DNA from: JASHPR01 sp963833885
Lineage (GTDB): Bacteria > Actinomycetota > Actinomycetes > Streptosporangiales > Streptosporangiaceae
NCBI GenBank assembly: GCA_963833885.1
Contig: CAWHZU010000010.1
Coordinates: 1 to 64,000 of the forward strand
Direction of reading: 5' to 3'
DNA: 64,000 bases
The notes below the pieces were generated by a model. It was not told the DNA's origin, searched no databases, and worked only from the letters and a program-made list of their open reading frames with translations. Every line of letters begins with the position of its first letter. Within the stretch, counting starts at the first letter, position 1. The position numbers and the translations under genes were made by a program. Below, one piece after another: positions 17,866 to 25,280 of this stretch.

Positions 17866-18212
17866 AGGCTCTATGCGTGAGAGTAGCTGGTGGCGGTGAC
17901 CGGGATTCGTGGCTAACGCTCAACCGGGAATACGACGTCTTGTCGGTGCTGATGACACCTAAAGGCCCTGTAAAGCTGAGAATCATCGCAGACGACGGCA
18001 GAACGCCGATTCTCGCCGAGGCCTCTCTGTTCGCCATGAGTTCGCAGCCAGTTTCACCAAGCTGGTCTTTGGTAATCAGAGAAGGAGGAGTGGTCGAACT
18101 CGGGCCCTCATCGTGGTTGGAGCCGGGATTCTGGGAGCGTTACTTCGATAGGGACGCCGATGCTCTCTCAGAATTTGAAGAGCAAATTATAAAGATGACA
18201 CCTAAGCAGTAG
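17862..18212 (+). CDS. Candidate cognate immunity protein of the Rhs toxin
   Basis: A 116-residue soluble protein whose GTG start overlaps the toxin stop (GTGA), the standard arrangement for a polymorphic toxin and its antidote. It is acidic at the C-terminus (RDADALSEFEEQ) and rich in alternating hydrophobic stretches suggestive of beta strands. Codon use is much less GC-biased than the upstream YD-repeat region, as is the toxin tip, which suggests that tip and antidote travelled together. No family was recognised; the function is inferred from position. Confidence 0.65.
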   Translation: MKALCVRVAGGGDRDSWLTLNREYDVLSVLMTPKGPVKLRIIADDGRTPILAEASLFAMSSQPVSPSWSLVIREGGVVELGPSSWLEPGFWERYFDRDADALSEFEEQIIKMTPKQ

Positions 18213-18466
18213 TGTCGGCGGAGAATTGGGCGCCTGTGAGCCTCCCAGAGGAGGTGTTGGCGAAACCTTGGAACCTTATGAATGACAAATGGCCAGCCGC
18301 TGATGAGAAGCGCACCATGGCCAGTAGAGGGCGGTGGTCCCGGGACCAGGGAGGAGATCCGGAGCTAACTCCAATGCAGGCAAAGGCCATCGAATCGTGC
18401 CTACCTGAAATACGTAAGGCTATCCAGAGATATATGCAATGGTATCGAAGGCAAGCGAAGCCGTAA
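18212..18466 (+). CDS. Small unknown protein in the immunity train
   Basis: An 84-residue protein starting at a GTG that shares one base with the preceding stop codon. It is basic and tryptophan-rich at the N-terminus (ENWAPVSLPEE) and helical at the C-terminus (EIRKAIQRYMQWYRRQ). It overlaps the next gene by 28 bp. No domain was recognised. Low GC and tight packing place it with the toxin-immunity cargo. It may be a second immunity protein or an accessory factor. Confidence 0.45.
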   Translation: MSAENWAPVSLPEEVLAKPWNLMNDKWPAADEKRTMASRGRWSRDQGGDPELTPMQAKAIESCLPEIRKAIQRYMQWYRRQAKP

Positions 18467-18972
18467 GGCTAGCGGAAGATCTTAGGAGAATCAGTGCGGA
18501 CACGGGTCTGGCTGACCAGGACCTAAATGCGCTTGTAAGCGATGAGCATGAGCGTTATGAATTCTACACTAAGGCCTTCGTTCTAGCGCCGCCGCCTGAT
18601 GATCGAACGCTGCTGAGTCTGGTCCTCCGTGATCCAGACCGCGCAATGGGGGAGGCTGCAGCAGTTGAATTTATTAACCGGCAAGCTCGGCAGCATGCTT
18701 CCTACCAGTCCTTTGTTTCATGGGCGGCCACTGTCTCAGGCATCATTCAGGGTCGAGACTTCCTGGTCAGGCGTATCCAGGAATGGTCAGAATTCAAGTC
18801 CGTTATTGAGGGCGCTCGCCTTAGCCGAGATTCTTTGGAGCACTTCTCTGACTGGCTGCAGCGCAAGCTCTCCGACGAAGCAGGTTCCCAGGAGGTTCTG
18901 GCCACTCTAGCGGAATTCGGTCGAACGAAACGTATTCGCAACACTGCTAAACAGCGCCTGAAGACGATCTAA
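18439..18972 (+). CDS. Helical unknown protein in the immunity train
   Basis: A 177-residue, mostly helical, charged soluble protein without signal peptide or membrane segment. The last ~80 residues (FLVRRIQEWSEF to the end) look like paired helices of the HEAT or immunity-protein kind. It overlaps the preceding gene and has the same low-GC composition. Its stop codon is 38 bp before the left end of the IS66 element, so the insertion did not break this gene but cut the train. No function assigned; an orphan immunity protein is the best guess from context. Confidence 0.5.
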   Translation: MVSKASEAVRLAEDLRRISADTGLADQDLNALVSDEHERYEFYTKAFVLAPPPDDRTLLSLVLRDPDRAMGEAAAVEFINRQARQHASYQSFVSWAATVSGIIQGRDFLVRRIQEWSEFKSVIEGARLSRDSLEHFSDWLQRKLSDEAGSQEVLATLAEFGRTKRIRNTAKQRLKTI

Positions 18973-19002
18973 CTGCATGCGCGCTTGCCAGGTCTCTACG
19001 TA

Positions 19003-19010
19003 GAAGCGTC
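19003..19010. repeat. Left target-site duplication of the IS66 element
   Basis: GAAGCGTC immediately before the left inverted repeat matches GAAGCGTT immediately after the right repeat at 21592-21599 in 7 of 8 positions. IS66-family elements make 8-bp duplications, so this fits one transposition event with one later substitution. Confidence 0.75.
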
Positions 19011-19115
19011 GTAACTGGATAGGTTGTGGCGGCTCAGTGCTGCTTCGCCGATCCAGTCAATACAGGCGTATTGCCAGGATCATGGAGTTCTGGCCTAAGC
19101 GTTACGAGTTGCGCA

Positions 19116-19880
19116 TCAGCGGGGCGCGTCTGGCCGGGCGCTGCTGATGATTGACCACAGCAGGTCCGCGACGAGGTCGGGCTTGCTCCACTGGGGGCAG
19201 TGGCCTGCGGGCAGGGTGAGCACGCGGCTTGCGTGCTTCCAGTAGGCGGCGCTGACGAGTTCGCAGGGCAGCCGGTCTTGGGTGCACCGGATGTAGGTGG
19301 ACGGAATGTCGCGCCAGGCGGCCGCGGTGGCTGGCTGCGTGCTGGTGGCCGGGGTCTGTGGCCGGAGCAGTGTGATCGCGGTGTTGGCGCGGCCGGGCGG
19401 GCAGTCGTGGAACAGCGCAGCGCGGGCGCTTTCGGGGCGCATGACCATGCGGCCGTCCGCGCGCATATCGATTTCCTCGCCGTCTGATTCTTCCTGCGCT
19501 CCGGCTGGGTTGTTCTTGGTGGCCGCCTCGGCCAGGCTTGCCAGGCTGTCTCCGGCGTCCGGGACGGCGGCGGCGAGGAATACCAGGTGACGCACGGACC
19601 GGTGCGGCCCGGCCGCCGCTTCGCTGATCACGGCACCCGCGTAGGAGTGCCCGCACAGCACTGCATCGGCGCAGCCGTCCAGCGCGACGCGCACGGTCTG
19701 GGCATCGTCGTGCAGGCCGGGCAGGCGGCCGCTGCTGTCCTGGCTGCTGGGCAGATCCACAGTGACCGACCGGACCCCGCGGGCTTCCAGCAGCTTGACG
19801 GTGTCCGCCCAGATCCACGGCCCGAGGAATCCGCCGTGGACCAGCACGGCCGTAACGGTCCGCGCTTGGCGGTTGGTCAC
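19116..19880 (-). CDS. Alpha/beta hydrolase, passenger of the IS66 element
   Basis: A 254-residue alpha/beta hydrolase of the esterase/hydroxynitrile lyase-like group. It has an oxyanion-hole HGGF (~15-18), nucleophile elbow GHSYAG (Ser79), an acidic residue in CTQDRLP and the catalytic His in AGHCPQWSKP. The GTG at 19880 is preferred because GGAGG precedes it by 5 bases. The gene points towards the left end of the IS, stops 92 bp from the left inverted repeat, and is divergent from the transposase. Because it lies between the repeats it moves with the element. Substrate unknown. Relatives are common in actinomycetes, so capture from a host genome is plausible. Confidence 0.8.
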   Translation of the reverse strand: MTNRQARTVTAVLVHGGFLGPWIWADTVKLLEARGVRSVTVDLPSSQDSSGRLPGLHDDAQTVRVALDGCADAVLCGHSYAGAVISEAAAGPHRSVRHLVFLAAAVPDAGDSLASLAEAATKNNPAGAQEESDGEEIDMRADGRMVMRPESARAALFHDCPPGRANTAITLLRPQTPATSTQPATAAAWRDIPSTYIRCTQDRLPCELVSAAYWKHASRVLTLPAGHCPQWSKPDLVADLLWSIISSARPDAPR

Positions 19881-20103
19881 GGTGCCTCCAAGATGCGCGG
19901 CCAGGGGGCAGCCAGGCAGGCAGGCTCCGCCGGCGTGCAACTCCACCCGTCACGCTAGGCCCTGCTGCCGGCCAGCGGTAACGTCTTCTGCGCTCAGCAG
20001 AGCCAAAGGCCCGCGATACCGCGCCAGGGTGGCTGACGATCGTGAGGGCCGGCCTGGCGTGTCACCTTGATCACTGTGCGCCGGTGCTGATCAAGTATGG
20101 TTC

Positions 20104-21564
20104 ATGCCCGATGTCCCGCTCGCCCCGGATGAGGCCGCTGCGCTGCATGCGGCCAATGCCCGGCTGCGGCAGGTGATCGGGGCCAAGGACACCGAGATCG
20201 CGGTGCTGCGGGAGCAGGTTGAGGCGCTGACGGCCCAGGTGGCCGAGCTGCGCGCCAGGCTGGGGAACAACTCGCGGAACTCGTCAAAGCCGCCGTCGGC
20301 CGAAGGGCTGGCCAAGCCGGCGCCGAGGTCGCTGCGAAAGAAGACGGGGCGGAAGCCGGGCCGTCCGAAGGGCCAGCCCGGGGTGACGCTGGAGCTGACC
20401 GATCACCCTGGTGAGGTGGTCACCCATGAGCCGGGCAGCTGCGCCGGGTGCGGGAACGGGCTGTTCGGTGCCGAGGTGACCGCGACTGAACGGCGGCAGG
20501 TGATCGACCTGCCCGACGACATCCGGGCCGTAGTGACCGAGCACCGGCTGGTCTCGCGCCGCTGCGGCTGCGGCACCGTCACCTCAGGGACCGCTCCGGC
20601 AGGGGTGACCGCCCCGGTGCGGTACAGGCCGCGCCTTGCCGCAGCGTGCGCGTACCTGTGGCACGGCCAGTTCCTGTCCCGGGGCCGGACCTGCGAGGCG
20701 GTCGGCGACCTGTTCGGCGTTCCGGTCTCCCCCGGCGCGGTCGCGGGGATGGTCAAGAGGATCGCCGGGAAGCTGGGCGCGCCGCTGGCGGCCATCCGCA
20801 AGGCGCTGATCACGGCCGATGTCGTCCACTTCGACGAGACCGGGTTCCGGGTGGGCGGGAAGCTGGCCTGGGTGCACTCGGCGTCGTCGGGGAAGTTCGC
20901 GCTCGTCACCGTGCACGGCAAACGGGGCCGGGCAGGCATGGACGCCGCGGGGGTGCTCACGGCGTTCTGCGGGATCGCCGTGCATGACTGCTGGGCTCCC
21001 TATGACGGGTACGGCCAGGCAACGCATGCCTTGCGCAATGCTCACGCCCTGCGGGAACTGCAGGCCGTCATCGACGCCGCCCCGCCCGGCCAGTGGTGCT
21101 GGGCAGCCCAGGCCGCCGATGCCCAGCGCGACATGAAGCACCTGGTGGATGCCTCCCTCGTGGCCGACGGCACCCTGAACCACGTCGACCAGGCCAAGCT
21201 GGCCGAAGTGCGGCACCGCTACCACTCTGCGCTGCTGATCGGCCAGCGGGAAACCGCTCCCCGGGCAGGACCGCTGATGCGCAAGCACCACGCCCTTGCC
21301 CGCAGGCTCCTGGCCCGCGACGGCGACTACCTCCGGTACACCACCGACCCGCGCGTGCCGTTTGATAACAACGCCGCCGAACGCGAGATCAGGATGGGCA
21401 AGCTGCGGATCAAGGTCTCCGGGTGCATGCGGTCGATGGCTGGAGCCGAGGCATTCTGCGCCATCCGGTCCTACCTGTCCACCGCCGCCAAGCACGGCAT
21501 CGGAAAGCTCGATGCGCTCACACGCGCCGCCAGCGGAGAAACATGGATACCCGAAACGGCATGA
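20104..21564 (+). CDS. tnpC: IS66-family transposase (TnpC)
   Basis: A 486-residue DDE transposase. It begins with a leucine-rich coiled coil (NARLRQVIGAKDTEIAVLRE), followed by RLGNNSRNSSKPPS, a zinc-finger-like pair (CAGCG, CGCG) and the IS66 catalytic core, with Asp in VHFDETGF, Asp in HDCWAPYDGY and Glu in NNAAEREIR. Full length and uninterrupted, so it may be active. Its stop is 13 bp before the right inverted repeat. It mediates transposition of the element at 19011-21591. Confidence 0.95.
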   Translation: MPDVPLAPDEAAALHAANARLRQVIGAKDTEIAVLREQVEALTAQVAELRARLGNNSRNSSKPPSAEGLAKPAPRSLRKKTGRKPGRPKGQPGVTLELTDHPGEVVTHEPGSCAGCGNGLFGAEVTATERRQVIDLPDDIRAVVTEHRLVSRRCGCGTVTSGTAPAGVTAPVRYRPRLAAACAYLWHGQFLSRGRTCEAVGDLFGVPVSPGAVAGMVKRIAGKLGAPLAAIRKALITADVVHFDETGFRVGGKLAWVHSASSGKFALVTVHGKRGRAGMDAAGVLTAFCGIAVHDCWAPYDGYGQATHALRNAHALRELQAVIDAAPPGQWCWAAQAADAQRDMKHLVDASLVADGTLNHVDQAKLAEVRHRYHSALLIGQRETAPRAGPLMRKHHALARRLLARDGDYLRYTTDPRVPFDNNAAEREIRMGKLRIKVSGCMRSMAGAEAFCAIRSYLSTAAKHGIGKLDALTRAASGETWIPETA

Positions 21565-21591
21565 CAGCTAAACAGCTACCTATCCAGTTAC

Positions 21592-21599
21592 GAAGCGTT
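21592..21599. repeat. Right target-site duplication of the IS66 element
   Basis: GAAGCGTT directly follows the right inverted repeat and differs from the left copy (19003-19010) at the last base only. Confidence 0.75.
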
Positions 21600-22029
21600 G
21601 ACTAAATTGCGAAGTCTTGCAAATGCTAACCATGCTCGCCGGTTGAATGAGCAACTCAAGCGCTGGAATTTCTTTGGTGAGTGCATCCTCTGGGATTTTC
21701 ATCTGACAAACTTTGGGTACGGTTTGGATCTTGCCATTAACTACGTATGGGATGAGAGTGGGCGTATCCGCGAGGATGTCCTGCAGAAGCCGGTCTTGTA
21801 TGTGTTCCAGCTCCTCGGGGTCGATTCTATTCGCTTGATTGCAGGCCTTACGTCTGGCATGAAGGCCGACCCCGAGATGATCAACTGGGGCTTCGCTGAA
21901 GTGGCTCGAATAGAGGCGTTTGATTCGTCTGCTGGTTGTGGTCTGACTATCAAATGGGAAGGCGCGCGACGTCTGGATATTGAGTTCAGTGACTATGTAC
22001 TTCTGTCGCCAGAAGGTCATCCCTTGTGA
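21598..22029 (+). CDS. Immunity-like protein separated from its operon by IS66
   Basis: A 143-residue low-GC gene. Its apparent TTG start overlaps the right target duplication of the IS element. Joining the two sides of the insertion (removing 19011-21599) puts it 20-30 bp downstream of the gene ending at 18972 in the same direction, so it was the next gene of the same train and may have lost up to about ten N-terminal residues or just its promoter. The protein is aromatic-rich and beta-rich (CILWDFHLTNFGYG, CGLTIKWEGARRLDIEF), typical of immunity proteins. No family was recognised with confidence. Confidence 0.5.
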   Translation: MTKLRSLANANHARRLNEQLKRWNFFGECILWDFHLTNFGYGLDLAINYVWDESGRIREDVLQKPVLYVFQLLGVDSIRLIAGLTSGMKADPEMINWGFAEVARIEAFDSSAGCGLTIKWEGARRLDIEFSDYVLLSPEGHPL

Positions 22030-22209
22030 TGGCAAGAGCGCGCGCGGCCGCAGCAGCCCGCTCTTGCGTCGGCTTTCGAGAGGATCCTCAGTCGCAGTCT
22101 TCGCCCCGCGGCAGCCAAGGGACCAATCTCAGCCATCGTGACCCCGCCGCAGCCGCCAGGTTGCCGGTGGCTCGGAGGGCCGCTGGACCGAGTCTGAAAT
22201 GCTTGCACT

Positions 22210-22767
22210 ATGGCAAGTAGCTCAACCAGGCAGCTGATCCTCTTGAGGCATGCGAAGTCGGCCTGGCCAGAGGACGTCCCTGATCATGAGCGGCCGCTGG
22301 CGCCCCGTGGCCGGCGTGATGCGCCTGCCGCGGGTGGCTGGATGCGCGAGGCTGGCTACGTGCCCGACCGGGTGCTGTGCTCGACGGCTCGGCGCGCCTG
22401 CGAGACCTGGCAGCTTGCCGAGGCGAAGCTGGGCGCTCACCCGGAGACCGTTTTTGAGAACCGCGTCTACGGGGCGTCCAGTGCGGAGTTGCTGGACCTC
22501 GCACGCGAGACACCGGCGCAGGTCGGTGCGTTGCTGATCGTCGGGCATGATCCGGCGATGCGAGGGCTGACCCTGGAGCTGGCTAGCGAACAGCCCAGTG
22601 ATGCCGAGGCGGAGGCGCTCGGCCGGGTGCGGACCAAATACCCGACAGCCGCGATCGCAGTCCTCTCGTTTTCGGGCGGCTGGGCCGCGCTGAGCCCCGG
22701 GCAGGCCCACCTCGCCAAGTTCGCAGTGCCTGACGAGTTTCACGCCAAGCAGAGAGGGTCACGCTGA
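22210..22767 (+). CDS. SixA-like phosphohistidine phosphatase
   Basis: A 185-residue histidine-phosphatase-superfamily protein. The phosphate pocket is LLRHAKSAW (R-H), with the second arginine in CSTARRACET, the acid in ENRVYGAS and the second histidine in IVGHDP. Length and the RHAKS variant place it in the SixA branch, which removes phosphate from phosphohistidine or acts on small phosphorylated molecules. GC content returns to the genome average here, marking the end of the toxin-immunity island. Monocistronic as far as can be seen. Confidence 0.85.
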   Translation: MASSSTRQLILLRHAKSAWPEDVPDHERPLAPRGRRDAPAAGGWMREAGYVPDRVLCSTARRACETWQLAEAKLGAHPETVFENRVYGASSAELLDLARETPAQVGALLIVGHDPAMRGLTLELASEQPSDAEAEALGRVRTKYPTAAIAVLSFSGGWAALSPGQAHLAKFAVPDEFHAKQRGSR

Positions 22768-23180
22768 CCTGGGGTTTCGTCGAGACTCTGGCTGAACCGG
22801 CCGCTCGGCGCAGCGCACATCGGCCTAACGTGACGGATTGGGGCGACCCGGGTTCCAACTGACCGGAAATCGCGGCGGAGGTGGGCCCCAAGGTAATACT
22901 GTGCTCGCTGTGCAACTGGCTCGCTCGTCGGTCCGCCTAGACGGGTCTGCCGTGCATGGCTGTGTCTTGTTGGGCGACGCTACCTGCTCCTTTACCCAAC
23001 GAGGTTGTACAACCTCTGACTACTAAGCAGCGCTCGGTGGCCAGCACCACGGACCTGTCATCGCAAGGGCCGCCGACGAGCGAGAACCGAGGACAGATGC
23101 GGCTAGGCAGGCTTGTTCCATTTGGCTCGCGGTACGGCGCATACTACAGGTCCCATGGTGTGACCTCTGCCGAGATAGCG
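22768..23180. other. 413-bp non-coding region upstream of the DUF397 gene
   Basis: No convincing gene. The open frame that continues upstream of the DUF397 start has no codon bias or similarity. The region holds a perfect 16-bp palindrome (separate entry) and is the presumed control region of the DUF397 gene. Confidence 0.6.
23001..23016. promoter_or_regulatory. 16-bp perfect palindrome, candidate operator for the XRE/DUF397 pair
   Basis: GAGGTTGTACAACCTC is its own reverse complement. It lies 165 bp upstream of the DUF397 start and has the two-fold symmetry expected for a dimeric helix-turn-helix repressor such as the XRE protein encoded next door. Assignment to that regulator is inference. 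Confidence 0.45.
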
Positions 23181-23372
23181 ATGGCTTCGTGGTATAAGAG
23201 TTCTGCGTCCGGTTACAATGGCAACTGTGTTGAGGTTTCGCATCTTGGGGATGGCCGTGTGGCTGTCAGGGACACTAAAGATACTGCCTCTGGCCCGGTT
23301 CTGATCTTCACTCGGCCGGAATGGGATGCGTTTCTCGCAGGTGCCAAGAATGGCGAGTTCGACTCAGCCTGA
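23181..23372 (+). CDS. DUF397 protein
   Basis: A 63-residue DUF397 protein. It has the family opening WYKSSASGYNGNCVEV, then VAVRDTKD and FTRPEWDAFLAGAKNGEFD. The ATG at 23181 is chosen because the domain starts at once after it. In actinomycetes DUF397 proteins are encoded next to XRE/DUF5753 regulators (as around WhiJ-like genes) and are thought to modulate them. Here the partner is convergent, with 15 bp between stop codons. Confidence 0.9.
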   Translation: MASWYKSSASGYNGNCVEVSHLGDGRVAVRDTKDTASGPVLIFTRPEWDAFLAGAKNGEFDSA

Positions 23373-23387
23373 TCCTTTGATGGCGGG

Positions 23388-24260
23388 TTAGCTCCACTCC
23401 TCTACCGCGACACTGGCCAGTTTCTCGCGAGACTGATCCAAGCCGAGCGCGCTATTTTCTAGGGCCCGGAATGCCACACTGTACTTGTAAGTCTCGTCTT
23501 GGCCCTCGAACTGATCAGTTCCGATCAGGTGCTCAAACGTCACTATGTCGTTCAGCGGAACGTCGTGGAGCTGGGGAAACTTTACGTAAGTGAATGCGCC
23601 AGTGGCTACCTGATGATTGCTCTTCAGCGGAAGGATCCGCACTCGTATGTTGGGCAGGCGGGAGACCTCGACGATGTGCTCGAGCTGCGCCCGCATGACC
23701 GATGCCTCTCCCAGCTTTCGGTACAGGACCGACTCATCCATCACGACCGACAGCTGCAGAGGCGGCTCCCGCTGCAGAACCTGCTGGCGCAGGCGCCGGA
23801 CCTCGACCCGGCTTTCAACTTCACTCGGTGGTGCGGTGAACATGGAGTGCCAGCCGAGCATCACCGCCCGTGCGTAGTCCTCTGTCTGCAGCAGTCCGGG
23901 TACGATCTGCGGCTCCCAGTTCCATACTGATTCGGCCTCGGCTTCGACATTCAGGAACTCGGCGTGTACCTCGGGCAGGCGCGCGCTGATCGTCTTGAGC
24001 TTGTCAGCGCGCTGCGATTCCTCGGCCAGCGCCAGCAGTTCCTCCCGGCGCCGCGGGTCGACCCGGTAGAGGTCGAGGAGTCGTCGCAGGTCTGTACGCT
24101 TGACTCCGCTCTGGCCGCGCTCGAGCCTGCTGATCTTCGAGGTGGACCACTCGAGGCGGCGCGCGACTTCTTCGCCGATGAAACCGGCACGCTCGCGAAG
24201 CCGGCGCAGTTCGGCGGCCAGCCGACGGCGACGGACGTTCGGGCTGCCGTAACCAGCCAC
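23388..24260 (-). CDS. XRE-family regulator with DUF5753 domain
   Basis: A 290-residue protein. The N-terminal helix-turn-helix spans ~10-70 (LRRLRERAGFIGEEVARRLEWSTSKISRLERG is the canonical XRE stretch), and the rest is the DUF5753 ligand/effector domain (IVPGLLQTEDYARAV; VVMDESVLYRKLG; TYVKFPQLHDVPLNDIVTFE). This is the WhiJ-like type found in many copies per actinomycete genome, each with a DUF397 partner. It probably represses its own locus; the palindrome at 23001-23016 is a candidate site. Confidence 0.9.
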   Translation of the reverse strand: MAGYGSPNVRRRRLAAELRRLRERAGFIGEEVARRLEWSTSKISRLERGQSGVKRTDLRRLLDLYRVDPRRREELLALAEESQRADKLKTISARLPEVHAEFLNVEAEAESVWNWEPQIVPGLLQTEDYARAVMLGWHSMFTAPPSEVESRVEVRRLRQQVLQREPPLQLSVVMDESVLYRKLGEASVMRAQLEHIVEVSRLPNIRVRILPLKSNHQVATGAFTYVKFPQLHDVPLNDIVTFEHLIGTDQFEGQDETYKYSVAFRALENSALGLDQSREKLASVAVEEWS

Positions 24261-24859
24261 CCGCTCGGCTCCCTCTGGGATCTAGAGATCCCCGGCCCAC
24301 TGTGACTCAGTATGAGAGTAGAGGCGCCAGAGGCGTCTTGAGAAGACCATAAGGAGAATTCCCGGTGCAATTCCCGTCGGGTGTTGCGATCTTGCCCGTT
24401 TTTGCCGTCTACTCGAAGAGAGGCCAATCGTTGTCGTGGGGCGGGGGGCCGGGAGGCTAGCATGATCGGCTGGTGGGGGTTCCAGATCGTGGAACCGCCG
24501 CGTGCCTCTTCCGGATCGGCCCGCATTCGGCGCTCGCTCTCGGCCGAGAACTGCGCGTCGATTGCTATCGAGAACACGCAGCCGGTACGGATTGCCCCGC
24601 CGCGGCGCTCACGATCTCCTCCGGGGGCTGCCGGGAACCGAACGGCATCAGCCCCCAGATACGGCGCTGGGCCAGCGGAGGCCACCGCCAGCCCAGGCAA
24701 ACCAATCTCCACCCGAATCGACTACGGAACGGAGTCAGTTGTGACTTCTCACATTACCCGGGCTCGCAGCCAATGCAAGAGTCCGATCAGCCGTTCTAGC
24801 TGCGGGATTGCACCGACGGACGGAGCAATATCGGCGATCCGAGCGAGCGAGGTGGGACC
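24261..24859. other. 600-bp region without a convincing gene
   Basis: Upstream of the XRE regulator. Open frames exist on the plus strand (for example 24473-24799), but they show only moderate codon bias, no recognisable domain and overlap one another. It probably holds the XRE promoter and a degraded or very diverged small gene. I see no repeat or strong hairpin. Confidence 0.5.
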
Positions 24860-25204
24860 GTGAACGCCCTTACCGTCGCCACGTTGATGATCATGGCCGC
24901 CGTCGTCGCGTGGGGATGCACGATGCTCTTCGCGTCCTCGCGTTGCTCCAGGCTGCGGGACGACATCGCCCGGATCGACCAGATGGCGCGCAGGGAAATC
25001 CAGCACTGGAAGGACGAGGCGGCGCGGGCGCGAACCCACGCCGCCCAGCTCGCGAGAGACTCCGAGACCTGGGCGGCCGGCGCCAAGCAGGGCCGCGATG
25101 ACGTGATCACGGTTGTCCCGCTGCTCATAGCGGCGCAGGGAAACAACGCAGCGGGCGGCACGTGCGGTCAGCACGGCGCCCAGGAGATCACCGAAAACGC
25201 CTAG
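24860..25204 (+). CDS. Small membrane-anchored protein
   Basis: A 114-residue protein starting at GTG 24860, behind a GAGGTGGGA-type purine stretch. One N-terminal transmembrane helix (ALTVATLMIMAAVVAWGCTMLF, residues ~3-24) is followed by a charged helical cytoplasmic or periplasmic segment (RLRDDIARIDQMARREIQHWKDEAARAR) likely to form a coiled coil. No function recognised. It lies downstream of the DUF397/XRE locus but is not obviously linked to it. Confidence 0.55.
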   Translation: MNALTVATLMIMAAVVAWGCTMLFASSRCSRLRDDIARIDQMARREIQHWKDEAARARTHAAQLARDSETWAAGAKQGRDDVITVVPLLIAAQGNNAAGGTCGQHGAQEITENA

Positions 25205-25280
25205 CCGAGGTGGCGCTCCCCGGCCGGAGGCATGTGTCCGGCGGGGAGCGCGTCGAGACAGGCAGACCGCGGGCCCTGAC

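Larger units (their letters stand above)
19011..21591 (+). mobile_element. IS66-family insertion sequence with passenger gene, 2581 bp
   Basis: The ends are perfect 14-bp inverted repeats: GTAACTGGATAGGT at 19011-19024 and its complement at 21578-21591. They begin with GTAA as in other IS66 members and are flanked by a near-perfect 8-bp duplication. Inside are a complete IS66 TnpC-type transposase on the plus strand and an alpha/beta hydrolase on the minus strand. The small tnpA and tnpB genes of classical IS66 are absent, as in the single-transposase (ISBst12-like) subgroup. The element sits between two low-GC genes of the Rhs immunity train. Confidence 0.85.

Noticed and set aside
22956..23180. 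N-terminal extension of the DUF397 protein
   Set aside because: The DUF397 domain begins right at the ATG at 23181; the upstream residues show no family similarity and contain the palindromic control site.
24381..24863. Possible plus-strand genes between the XRE regulator and the 24860 gene
   Set aside because: Two overlapping frames with weak codon bias and no domain; neither can be supported from sequence alone.
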